In this document: positions 7,025 through 14,294 of the stretch, one piece after another
Layout of the letters: the number at the start of each line of letters is the position of its first letter
How positions within the stretch are numbered: the stretch's first letter is position 1
Source of the DNA: JBARRO01 sp049644265
GTDB taxonomy: Bacteria > Bacteroidota > Ignavibacteria > UBA10030
Reading direction: 5' to 3'
Assembly: GCA_049644265.1 (NCBI GenBank)
Contig: JBARRO010000194.1
Span: 1-16,582, forward strand
DNA length: 16,582 bases
Translations under genes and position numbers: made by a program
The notes under the pieces: generated by a model
The model's database searches: none
The model's input: only the letters and a program-made list of their open reading frames with translations
Told to the model about the DNA's origin: nothing

Positions 7025-8311
7025 TTAAACCGGAAGATCGACGATGGTTGTTTCTTGACGGGCGAGATTCGCCGCGGTATGCGGGGTTGGCGGTTCCGCG
7101 GTGCGGATTCTCCATGCCAGCACAATACAAAGAAGTGTGGAAATAGATGCAAGAATCCCCACGATGCCATAGCCGGTCAGCGTGCCCGTCGACGACTTGC
7201 CGATGATCAGGCCGGCGCCATACGAGGCGACCCCGGCGGAAAGCTGCTGGATGGACGAATTGATACTCATGAAACTTCCCCGTCGCTGGGGCTCGACGCT
7301 GCCGGTGATCAGCGCCATCGAAGGGACCATTCTGCCGGACGTGAACACCGTGTAGATGGTTGTGACGATGATGATCGATGTCAGCGATAAAGGGGGGAGG
7401 TTCGTCAGCACGAGGATCGGGACTATTGAAAGAAGAGCCACGATTGTGAATACTTTTGCCTTGCCGAACCGGTCGGAAAGGCCCCCGACGATGCGCGCAG
7501 TAAAGATCGTAAACGCGCCGCCGAAAAAGTACACAAGAGGAAGGTCCGCCTCGGGGAGGCCTGCGTTCGAAACAAGATACGGGCTGATGTAGGGAATAAC
7601 GGAAAACCCGGCGATCATCATCGCCATCATAAAGAGAAATGCCCGAAGATGGTTACGATGAGTGAGCATATACTTCATGGCCACCATCGGATGTTCGTAG
7701 ACCTTGTTGACGAGATGGATCCGCATCGGGGGAAGCGCCTTGAAGCCGACAACAAGCACGACGAGGCTCATGCCGCCGAGAAAAAAGAACGGCATGTGCC
7801 AATCGTAATGGTTGGCAAGGAACAGTCCGAACGGCACTCCCGCAACGGAAGCGACAGAGAACGACGACATGATGATTCCCATGGCTGCTCCCCTCCGTGC
7901 GTCGGGAATGGCATCTCCGACGGCAGCGAAGACGATTGCGCCCATGGTTCCCGCGAACGCGCCCGCAACCGTGCGTGCGATGACGAGGAATTCATAACTG
8001 GGAGCGACAGCGCACAAAAGCGTGCCAATCGTGAATCCTCCGTACATCGTCAGCAGCGCGAACTTCCGGTCGAAGCGGTCGATAAAGAAGGCCCCGCCGA
8101 ATCCCACGATCCCTGCGCTGATGGTGTAAGCAGAAACCACGAGGCCGAACTGCTGGGGGGAGATCGTGAACGTCCGCATCAAATGCGGTCCCAGCGGCAT
8201 CATGATGACAAAGTCGAGGATACTGGTGAATTGAATCGACGAGAGCACCAGCAGAAGAAGCGTCTCGCTCCTTGATGGTCGATGGATAGGATTTGATGAA
8301 GAAGTACTCAG
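7025..8311 (-). CDS. Major facilitator superfamily exporter (probable CTG start)
   Basis: This is a 12-helix MFS transporter of the drug/sugar-efflux type. Motif A is visible as DRFDRKFALL between helices 2 and 3. Helix 1 reads TLLLLVLSSIQFTSILDFVI followed by MMPLGPHLMR, a pattern I recall from Bacteroidota MFS proteins. A conventional start at the GTG at 8248 would cut into helix 1. The frame stays open upstream to a stop at 8324-8326 with no ATG, GTG or TTG in between. A CTG at 8311 preceded by AAAGGA at normal spacing gives an N-terminus (M)STSSSNPIHRPSRSE ahead of an intact helix 1, 428 residues in all. I therefore use 8311. The substrate is unknown. The sigma gene follows 6 nt downstream and may be on the same message. 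Confidence 0.88.
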   Translation of the reverse strand: MSTSSSNPIHRPSRSETLLLLVLSSIQFTSILDFVIMMPLGPHLMRTFTISPQQFGLVVSAYTISAGIVGFGGAFFIDRFDRKFALLTMYGGFTIGTLLCAVAPSYEFLVIARTVAGAFAGTMGAIVFAAVGDAIPDARRGAAMGIIMSSFSVASVAGVPFGLFLANHYDWHMPFFFLGGMSLVVLVVGFKALPPMRIHLVNKVYEHPMVAMKYMLTHRNHLRAFLFMMAMMIAGFSVIPYISPYLVSNAGLPEADLPLVYFFGGAFTIFTARIVGGLSDRFGKAKVFTIVALLSIVPILVLTNLPPLSLTSIIIVTTIYTVFTSGRMVPSMALITGSVEPQRRGSFMSINSSIQQLSAGVASYGAGLIIGKSSTGTLTGYGIVGILASISTLLCIVLAWRIRTAEPPTPHTAANLARQETTIVDLPV

Positions 8312-8320
8312 AAATTTCCT
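8309..8320 (-). promoter_or_regulatory. Shine-Dalgarno site and CTG start of the MFS gene
   Basis: In the transcribed strand AGGA (8317-8320) is followed by AATTT and then CTG (8309-8311). The spacing is right for initiation. No standard start codon exists upstream of the GTG at 8248, which would truncate helix 1. This rests on sequence layout only. Confidence 0.5.
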
Positions 8321-8399
8321 TTCTCAGGCATTGATGTGACCTCCTGCTAACACTGAGTGGCTTGCAAGAGTTTCACATCGGAAGATCGTTAAATCGTCG

Positions 8400-8466
8400 C
8401 AACTCCGTCAGGAGTTGGATGTTTGTCACCAGTCCGCCAGAGAGAAACCGAACTCCGTAGGAGTTC
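8400..8466. repeat. Paired-palindrome repeat at the fpg stop codon
   Basis: Two near-identical hairpins are separated by 32 bases: CAACTCC-gtca-GGAGTTG at 8400-8417 and GAACTCC-gta-GGAGTTC at 8450-8466. Each has a 7-bp perfect stem. The arms of the two also match each other, so they could pair in trans. The second palindrome runs into the fpg stop codon (8465-8467) and contributes two of its bases. The layout resembles dispersed paired-palindrome units I recall from other genomes of this broad group. In the transcript the second hairpin is followed only by a weak pyrimidine run, so it is a poor terminator. Positions 8327-8399 show nothing else recognisable. Confidence 0.7.
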
Positions 8467-9358
8467 AACTCTTCATCTCGAGCTCGTCTACGGTTTTCGG
8501 CCAGTCGTCCTTGAGCAGGCGGGACAATGACCGGTCGGCGAGGAGCCTTCCCTCGGTTTGACACCTGGGGCAGTAATTGGATTCGTTTTCCGCGTAGACG
8601 ATCCTCTGAACTTTCGACCCGCAGACAGGGCAGGGCTTTCCAAATTTCCCATGGACTGCCATCTCGTTGTGGAATGCCGTGACTTTTTCCGGAAATGATG
8701 TGCCTGTTTGCTGCCTCAGCAACTGAATCCAGTGCAGCAGCGTCTCTTTGGTTGCCTGAAAAAGCTGTCCGATCTCGTCATCCCTGAGTTTTTGAGTCAG
8801 TGTGAGGGGAGAAAGTCGTGCACGGTGCAAGATTTCGTCGGAGTACGCATTTCCGATGGCGCTGAAAAGCCGTGGATCCGTCAGCGTTCGTTTGAGGGTG
8901 TGGTTTTCTTTTTGCAGGGCGCTGCGGAAGTCGTCGAGCGAGGCGTCGAGTACTTCAAGTCCGGCCCGGTCGAATTCCTTCAATGCCTGCTCGCCTTGAA
9001 CAACGTGGAGCGACGCGCGTTTCTTGGTGCTGGCTTCGGTCAGGACGAGCGTGCCATGAAGGAAGTCAAACGCCGCGAGCCCGACTTTCCCCTGGATCTT
9101 TGCGCCCGCTTGCTTCCAATGGAACCTTCCCGCAATCATCAGGTGGATGACGAGAAAGAGGTCGCCCTCCAACTCAAAGACGATACGCTTGCCAATCCTG
9201 CGGAGTCCCGTGATTTTTTTCCCCTGGGCACTTGCGATCGGCGGGTCGACGCTGCGGAGTACAAACGGACTGACGAGCCGGATCTTCTCCAGGCGCTGGC
9301 CGATAATCCGGGCCTGGAGCGCTTCAAGATAGATGGTGACGTCGGGAAGCTCAGGCAT
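8465..9358 (-). CDS. Fpg/Nei-family DNA glycosylase with C-terminal tail
   Basis: This 297-residue protein removes damaged bases (8-oxoguanine or formamidopyrimidine in the classic enzymes) and nicks the abasic site. The N-terminus MPELPDV gives the catalytic proline P2 and E3. K57 is at the classic beta-hairpin position. HLMIAGRFHWK matches the HLgMtG block. The helix-two-turn-helix is around IGNAYSDEILHRARLSP. The zinc finger has C243, C246, C263 and C266. Two departures from E. coli MutM are visible: the finger arginine five residues before the third cysteine is N258 (YAENESNYC), and about 30 residues follow the last cysteine (GRLLADRSLSRLLKDDWP...). I recall both as traits of a distinct bacterial subfamily. 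The ATG lies two bases after the ABM stop with no Shine-Dalgarno site, indicating translational coupling. Confidence 0.92.
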   Translation of the reverse strand: MPELPDVTIYLEALQARIIGQRLEKIRLVSPFVLRSVDPPIASAQGKKITGLRRIGKRIVFELEGDLFLVIHLMIAGRFHWKQAGAKIQGKVGLAAFDFLHGTLVLTEASTKKRASLHVVQGEQALKEFDRAGLEVLDASLDDFRSALQKENHTLKRTLTDPRLFSAIGNAYSDEILHRARLSPLTLTQKLRDDEIGQLFQATKETLLHWIQLLRQQTGTSFPEKVTAFHNEMAVHGKFGKPCPVCGSKVQRIVYAENESNYCPRCQTEGRLLADRSLSRLLKDDWPKTVDELEMKS

Positions 9359-9360
9359 TG

Positions 9361-9708
9361 CTATTGCGCACGCTGAATGTACGATCCCAACAGCTTCTCA
9401 GATTCCGTCAATGCCCCGCATTTTCTGTCGAGTTCTTCGTATTCGTTTTTTCGGGCGGCTTGGAAACTATCATATGCTTCTTTTGAAGTCCACGTATCCA
9501 CGGTCAGATAAGAGCCGGATTCTTCAGTGTCGCGGTACAACATGGTTCCAAGATAACCTTCCCCAGAGCGGAAGAATTTCACCCAATCTCCCTCAGCGCC
9601 GTATACCCGCTCAAATTCCTGCTCGGAACCTTTTTGGACACGGAACTGCCACATGATAATATAGGATGTGGTTGATTGCATGATTTGTTTTTCGAAGAGT
9701 TGACTCAT
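9361..9708 (-). CDS. ABM-domain (antibiotic biosynthesis monooxygenase-like) protein
   Basis: This 115-residue protein has the ferredoxin-like alpha/beta pattern of the ABM family: strand YIIMWQFRVQ, helix SEQEFERVYG, strand GYLGTMLYRD, strand SYLTVDTWTSKEAYDSFQAA, and a final helix. Relatives are cofactor-free monooxygenases, haem-degrading enzymes (IsdG type) or proteins of unknown role that usually act as dimers. No haem-ligand residue of the IsdG kind can be assigned here. Two starts are possible: ATG at 9708, with a G-run directly against it, or ATG at 9681 (MQSTTSYIIMW), which better matches the usual domain edge. The stop is two bases before the fpg ATG, so the pair is probably an operon. 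A role in handling oxidative damage alongside the glycosylase is inference. Confidence 0.82.
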   Translation of the reverse strand: MSQLFEKQIMQSTTSYIIMWQFRVQKGSEQEFERVYGAEGDWVKFFRSGEGYLGTMLYRDTEESGSYLTVDTWTSKEAYDSFQAARKNEYEELDRKCGALTESEKLLGSYIQRAQ

Positions 9709-9738
9709 CCCCCTGTTAAGATCTCCCCCACAGGGTTC

Positions 9739-9876
9739 GTCATTCCCGCATGCTTTAAGCGGGAATCTGATTTACGGCGGAGTCACCAGTCTCAGCTTCC
9801 ATGGTAAATCAGATCCCCACTTAGTGCATGTGGGCCCGCCTGCCATCAAGGTCTGAATTGGGCGGGCAGGGATGAC
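9739..9876. repeat. Compound palindromic element (four stem-loops, imperfect terminal inverted repeats)
   Basis: The 138-bp stretch begins GTCATTCCCGC and ends GGGCGGGCAGGGATGAC, so its ends are imperfect inverted copies (GTCATTCCCGC against GTCATCCCTGCC). Inside are four stems in series: CCCGC/GCGGG (9745-9763), a perfect 11-bp stem ATCTGATTTAC/GTAAATCAGAT (9765-9775 with 9804-9814), CCCAC/GTGGG (9816-9820 with 9830-9834) and GCCCGCC/GGCGGGC (9834-9840 with 9861-9867). It codes for nothing. The build is that of a MITE- or REP-like dispersed element. It occupies most of the gap between the propeller gene and the ABM gene. Confidence 0.7.
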
Positions 9877-9940
9877 AATTTCTTGTTCTTGTAGGCAGCT
9901 CCGGCAAGGTTGATGACTTCAGTGGCTATCTTTTCACTTT

Positions 9941-9967
9941 CTTCGTGTCCTTCGTGCCCTTTGTGGT
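9941..9967. repeat. Single 27-nt triple-nonamer block
   Basis: Three nonamers in a row, CTTCGTGTC, CTTCGTGCC and CTTTGTGGT, end two bases before the stop codon of the propeller gene (9970-9972). Length, period and the GTGG ending match the blocks at 5093-5119 and 5176-5202. Confidence 0.7.
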
Positions 9968-9969
9968 GG

Positions 9970-12900
9970 CTACTCTACCCTGATCTGCTGTTGTTTCCCC
10001 TCCCGCAGCTTCGCATTCAACCCCTTCAATTCCTTTCCCGTCAAATCCCCCCATTGCTTCGATGCTTTGGAGAATTTCTTGGCGACGATTTCTGCTCCTG
10101 CAACGGCTTGCGTGGTTGGCGCGGCATCGACATCCTGAAGAATGTCATACAACGAGCGGAACTCACCACCTACTCTCCGGAGAGACAGTTCTGCACTCGC
10201 TCCCCGCCGCGTTGTGCCAGTTCCTTCGAGTTCCGACAGTTTTTTGTCGAATGCTGCAAGGGCATCTCCCATCGGACCTTTTCCTGCGCGAACTTGCGCT
10301 TCCTGAACACGCTTCCTTAACATCGTCAATTGCTCTGTCATCTCATTGACTTTTCTCATCCCCTCATAACACTGCATCGACAGCGAAAACTGCTGCGTCA
10401 GGACTTTCGCAGAAAGCTTCACCCGTGGATCCATTTTTACGGCCAGAAGCCGCGAGTATGTTTTTCCGTTTACCGTCAGTTTCACCGTGTAGGTTCCGGG
10501 CATCACCCAGGGACCAAGCGGATTCCGCGGCGTGTCTTTGTAGATCGCGGAAATTGGATACGATAGTCTCTGACCCTGTGGCGGCGGATAGTGCAGATCC
10601 CAGACAAATCTCTGCATTCCCCCGGATGCCGAGAGGGTCTGCTCCGGCCGGACCCAATACATCGGGATGTTGAAGTCGTTGGGGTTCACCGGCTCCGGTT
10701 TATCCGTGCTGGAGAATCGTCTGACGAGTCTCTTTGATGAGTCGAATATTTCAAATACGACGGCATTCGCAGATGGGGTCTTGAGATAGTAATTCAGGAT
10801 TGCGCCATCGGGCGGGTTCTTACCGGCCGGTTCTTCCGGAGGAAGTGGCGTGTCCGTATTCATATTCCACCGGACCCTATAGGTTGTCTGGGGCTTGAAC
10901 AGGAATGCCTCTGAAGCCGCAACTCCTTCGGTGATCTGTCGCAGAGGCGTGATGTCGTCGAGGATCCAGAAACTCCTGCCGTGTGTCCCGACGACGATGT
11001 CGTCCTGGTGAATCACCAGATCGCGGATCGATGTTGCGGGCATGTTGAGACGAAGCGGCTGCCATGCATCCCCGTCATTGAACGACACAAAGACCGAATG
11101 CTCCGTACCACAAAAGAGCAGGCCCTTGCGCTCGGGGTCCTCGCGGACAGCGTTCACGGGAGCGTCGTTGGGCAACCCGCTCACGATTTCTTTCCATGTT
11201 TTGCCGCCATCGCGTGTCCGGTAAATGTGCGGGCTCAAGTCGTCGAGGCGGAACCGGTTGACCCCGGCGTATGCGGTCTTGCTGTCGGTATGCGATGCAT
11301 CGATCAGAGAAACCTTGCTCCAGGAGGTCAACTGCGGTGGTGTCACGTTTTTCCATGTCTTCCCGCCGTCCTGCGTCCGATGAATGAGACCGTCATCGGT
11401 TCCTGCCCAAAGAACGTTCGCATCGTTCGGGGACGGAGCCACCGTGTAGATGACTCCGCGCCTGGGCTGGTTCGCGAGATCAGGAGTCGTGAACACTCCG
11501 ACGCTTGCGGGCACTTCGGGTTTTTCCCGGGAAAGGTCGGGACTTATCACATCCCAGCGATTACCCGCTGTTGTTGTCTTGAACAAAACATTGCCGGCGA
11601 AGTACAGGATTCTCGGATTCACAGGCGAGAAAATAACCGGCGCAGTACGGAGAAAGCGATATTTGCCGCTCCGGACAGCCTCGGGTGAAATATCCTGCAC
11701 TTGTCCGGTCAGTTTGTCGTAACGGGAGATTTTGCCGCCGTAAATAATATTCGGATTCAGCGGGTCCGGGGCGATGTAGCCGTACTCCTCTGCACCAACC
11801 GGATGCCATTCGCGAAACGTAATCTGGCCGTCGTTGCCCCGGCTTGCGATGCCCACGGAGCCGCTCTCCTGCTGGCCACCGTAGACCCAGTAAGGAAACT
11901 GGTTGTCCGTGATGACGTGGTAAAACTGTGCGGTCGGCTGATTGTACCACGAGCTCCACGTCTGTCCGCCATTGACCGTGAGAGTCGCTCCCTGGTCGAC
12001 CGCGAGCAAAATGATTTGAGGGTTCTCAGGATTGATCCAGATCCCATGGTAGTCGTCGCCGCCCGGGGCGCCTTTAAACCCGGCGAATGTCTCACCGGCA
12101 TCGGTCGATTTCCAGCAAACGATATTCGCGTCGTAGAGTTCGTCGGGATTCTTTGGATGGACTTTGATCTCCGCGAAGTCGCTCCCGCGGCCCCACAGCC
12201 TTCCGTCGCCGTTGATCTTCCGCCACGATTCCCCCGCATCATCTGAGCGGTAGAGCCCTGCAAATTCCTGGGATGCGTCAACGAGGGCATACATCCGGTT
12301 CGGGTTGCTCGGGGCGATGGCGAACCCGATGCGTCCCAATCGTTGCTCAAACGTCGGAAGCCCCTTGGTCAGTTGTCGCCAGGTTGTTCCGCCGTCGGTC
12401 GACTTGTACAAACCGCTGCCCGGACCTTCCCATGCTCCGTTTTCCCATGGTCCCTGGCGCGCAGACCAGAGGTCCGCATAAATCGTTTGTGCATTGGACG
12501 GGTCGAACGACAGTGCAATTGCCCCGGTGTTTTCATCTTTATAGAGCACCTTTTGCCACGTCTGGCCTCCGTCGAGCGAGCGGAAGACTCCACGCTCTTC
12601 ATTCGGTCCGTAAGGATGACCGAGGGCTGCGACAAAAAGCCGGTTCGCGTCTCGTGGGTCGACAATAATGGCTCCGATCTGCTGTGCGTCGGATAATCCA
12701 AGGTGGCGCCAGGTTTTTCCTGCGTCCGTGGACTTGTAGATTCCGTCTCCGGTCGAGAGGTCTGGTCGCTGCAATCCCTCGCCGCTGCCGACGTAAAGGA
12801 TATTCGGGTCGGACGGAGCGACTGTGACCGTTCCGATGGACCCGGTTGGCTGGTCGTCGAAAATCGGAACCCATGTGTGCCCGTAGTCGCTGGATCTCCA

Positions 12901-13107
12901 GACACCTCCGTTGTTGACGCCGATATAGAAAACATTCGGCTGGGCGGGCACTCCGGCGGCGCCGACCGTTCTTCCGCCGCGGTGCGGACCGATCATCCGC
13001 CAACGCAGGCTTTGATAGAGGTTGGGGTTGATTTGTTGAGCGGCTGATTCGCAAAGAAATCCTGCGAGCCCGAGAACAACGAACACGGTCAAGCGGCATG
13101 GCTTCAC
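9970..13107 (-). CDS. Large exported VPS10/sortilin-like Asp-box (BNR) propeller protein
   Basis: This 1045-residue protein starts with a signal peptide (residues 1-24, ending SAAQQ). Residues about 30-740 carry repeated Asp-boxes of the form S-x-D-x-G-x-T-W: SSDYGHTW (72-79), STDAGKTW (126-133), SLDGGQTW, STDGGTTW, SDDAGESW, STDAGETF, TQDGGKTW and TRDGGKTW. These mark one or two multi-blade beta-propellers of the VPS10/BNR type. After about 740 comes a beta-rich domain (around WVMPGTYTVKLTVNGKTYSR) and then a helical, charged C-terminus. It is a common but functionally unproven family, often annotated as glycosyl hydrolase. No sialidase or GH74 catalytic set can be assigned, and no type IX sorting domain is seen at the end. 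The GTG start at 13107 is supported by GAGGAGA at ideal spacing. Confidence 0.9.
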   Translation of the reverse strand: MKPCRLTVFVVLGLAGFLCESAAQQINPNLYQSLRWRMIGPHRGGRTVGAAGVPAQPNVFYIGVNNGGVWRSSDYGHTWVPIFDDQPTGSIGTVTVAPSDPNILYVGSGEGLQRPDLSTGDGIYKSTDAGKTWRHLGLSDAQQIGAIIVDPRDANRLFVAALGHPYGPNEERGVFRSLDGGQTWQKVLYKDENTGAIALSFDPSNAQTIYADLWSARQGPWENGAWEGPGSGLYKSTDGGTTWRQLTKGLPTFEQRLGRIGFAIAPSNPNRMYALVDASQEFAGLYRSDDAGESWRKINGDGRLWGRGSDFAEIKVHPKNPDELYDANIVCWKSTDAGETFAGFKGAPGGDDYHGIWINPENPQIILLAVDQGATLTVNGGQTWSSWYNQPTAQFYHVITDNQFPYWVYGGQQESGSVGIASRGNDGQITFREWHPVGAEEYGYIAPDPLNPNIIYGGKISRYDKLTGQVQDISPEAVRSGKYRFLRTAPVIFSPVNPRILYFAGNVLFKTTTAGNRWDVISPDLSREKPEVPASVGVFTTPDLANQPRRGVIYTVAPSPNDANVLWAGTDDGLIHRTQDGGKTWKNVTPPQLTSWSKVSLIDASHTDSKTAYAGVNRFRLDDLSPHIYRTRDGGKTWKEIVSGLPNDAPVNAVREDPERKGLLFCGTEHSVFVSFNDGDAWQPLRLNMPATSIRDLVIHQDDIVVGTHGRSFWILDDITPLRQITEGVAASEAFLFKPQTTYRVRWNMNTDTPLPPEEPAGKNPPDGAILNYYLKTPSANAVVFEIFDSSKRLVRRFSSTDKPEPVNPNDFNIPMYWVRPEQTLSASGGMQRFVWDLHYPPPQGQRLSYPISAIYKDTPRNPLGPWVMPGTYTVKLTVNGKTYSRLLAVKMDPRVKLSAKVLTQQFSLSMQCYEGMRKVNEMTEQLTMLRKRVQEAQVRAGKGPMGDALAAFDKKLSELEGTGTTRRGASAELSLRRVGGEFRSLYDILQDVDAAPTTQAVAGAEIVAKKFSKASKQWGDLTGKELKGLNAKLREGKQQQIRVE

Positions 13108-13112
13108 GGTAA

Positions 13113-13119
13113 TCTCCTC
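13113..13119 (-). promoter_or_regulatory. Strong ribosome-binding site fixing a GTG start
   Basis: GAGGAGA in the transcribed strand lies five bases before GTG (13105-13107). It is the strongest Shine-Dalgarno match in the window and shows that the propeller gene uses GTG, giving a complete signal peptide. Confidence 0.75.
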
Positions 13120-13152
13120 AGAAAATCAAGAAATGATGGGAAGGAATGTAAA

Positions 13153-13214
13153 ACACGAATCACACGAATGCAAGGAAACACGAATAAACACGAATGAACA
13201 CGAATTACACGAAT
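13153..13214. repeat. Array of six ACACGAAT words
   Basis: ACACGAAT occurs at 13153, 13162, 13178, 13188, 13198 and 13207, so spacing is 9, 16, 10, 10 and 9. The intervening bases are A-rich. Read on the other strand the word is ATTCGTGT, sharing its TTCGTG core with the nonamer at 9941-9958. It lies between the DUF4380 stop (13263) and the propeller gene start. Confidence 0.8.
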
Positions 13215-13262
13215 AAAAGCGTGGTTTGTGGAAAACGTGTGTGTGCTCTGCTTTAAGATCGA

Positions 13263-14183
13263 TTACAGCCCGATGTCCTGGAGGGGCGCGGCGATGGCGG
13301 AAGATATGTCCTGTTCGCTTTCACCTACCTTGATTCCGCGAAAGAGGTACCAATCCTCCTCGTGCGTAACAGATTCACCTCGTGCAAGGGATTTTAGGGC
13401 ACCCAGGCTCTCCACTTCGAGCATTCGGGGGTTGGTGAAAACTTCAGCGTTGCAGCCGAAGTCGGGGTAGGTGGCAACGGGATCAAACGCGAATTTCTTT
13501 ATGTAAAGCCGGTCGCCGTTCACGTAGGCCGCCCATCCGGCAGTCACGCGCGCTCCGATTTTCTGCGGCGTTGTTGCGTTTGGATCCTGTCGAACACGAA
13601 CAAACTGATTTCCCCAGGTCCACCGGGGGTCGGCCATCTGAGTGTACCCCCATAGCACGAACGGCCGGACGGGAAGAACACGCTCGGCATGCGGCTGAAA
13701 CGGTTCTTGAGGAAGGATCGCGCATCCACCGGGAGCCATGACGGAAATGGCCCAGGGAGCGAGCGTTTGGGGTAATGAATGATGATTGGTGATTTGATGA
13801 GTGATATGGACATGGTTACGGTCAGGATCGAGACGAATACGCATTTCTTTTTGGAGATGCGTCCCCGGTTCGACGGGAGGTTTAAGGATAAGTGTACTTC
13901 CGTCCTGCTTCCATTCGACAGGATTGTTATCGGGATGATTAGTCCATCCCTGAGTCTCGGGCGCGACCCAAAGCCGGTGCCCACCGTAACTACGGTACGT
14001 CGTTGAACCCGTCACTCCCTGCTGTTCCGGATATTCGATAAATTCATTCTGCCCGCCGATGAATCCGAACCGGATAATACGGGGACCGACATCGGTGGTT
14101 GCGATGAGGTCGATTTCGTTGTTGAATAGACGGAGGCAATTGGGCCAGGAGGAGTAGGGGAGGAGTTGGGGGGAAGGGGTCAT
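13263..14183 (-). CDS. DUF4380-family, galactose-mutarotase-like protein
   Basis: This 306-residue protein matches the DUF4380 pattern I know: an early beta strand with NCLRLFNNEIDLIATTDVGP (about 15-34), then RIIRFGFIGGQNEF, YGGHRLWVAPE (about 66-76), a long beta-sandwich region, LAPWAISVMAPGG and a late TYPDFGCNAEVFTNPRMLEV. The family is predicted to share the fold of aldose 1-epimerases, but catalytic residues are not established and no signal peptide is present. The ATG at 14183 has no Shine-Dalgarno site because a tandem repeat starts two bases upstream. A carbohydrate-related role is likely from fold only. The stop is at 13263. Confidence 0.8.
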   Translation of the reverse strand: MTPSPQLLPYSSWPNCLRLFNNEIDLIATTDVGPRIIRFGFIGGQNEFIEYPEQQGVTGSTTYRSYGGHRLWVAPETQGWTNHPDNNPVEWKQDGSTLILKPPVEPGTHLQKEMRIRLDPDRNHVHITHQITNHHSLPQTLAPWAISVMAPGGCAILPQEPFQPHAERVLPVRPFVLWGYTQMADPRWTWGNQFVRVRQDPNATTPQKIGARVTAGWAAYVNGDRLYIKKFAFDPVATYPDFGCNAEVFTNPRMLEVESLGALKSLARGESVTHEEDWYLFRGIKVGESEQDISSAIAAPLQDIGL

Positions 14184-14185
14184 GG

Positions 14186-14290
14186 GAATGACGAATGAAG
14201 ATTGAATGAATGACGAATGGGACTGAATGAATGACGAATGAAGATTGAGTGAATGACGAATGAAGATTGAGTGAATGACGAATGAAAGAT
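14186..14290. repeat. 22-nt tandem repeat, about 4.7 copies
   Basis: The unit is 7+7+8 nt: GAATGAC, GAATGAA, GATTGAGT. Copies start at 14186, 14208 (a 21-nt variant), 14229, 14251 and 14273 (incomplete). Copies three and four are identical. The array starts two bases from the DUF4380 start codon and ends four bases before the stop codon of the four-helix-bundle gene, so it is at once the 5' leader of one and the 3' end of the other. Confidence 0.9.
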
Positions 14291-14294
14291 GAGG

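Noticed and set aside
8373..8564. Small minus-strand frame of 63 residues over the paired palindromes
   Set aside because: It combines the fpg 3' end in another frame with translated repeat sequence. The peptide follows the palindromes and has no ribosome-binding site.
9739..9876. Rho-independent terminator for the propeller gene
   Set aside because: Several stems exist, but none is followed by a run of U in the transcript, and the first lies about 100 bases past the stop. A dispersed repeat explains the structure better.
9970..13107. Sialidase or GH74 xyloglucanase
   Set aside because: Asp-boxes are structural and shared by many propellers. No arginine triad or paired catalytic acids could be placed.
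14186..14290. CRISPR array
   Set aside because: The 22-nt units are head-to-tail with no spacers, and no cas gene is present. The same holds for the other short-word arrays.
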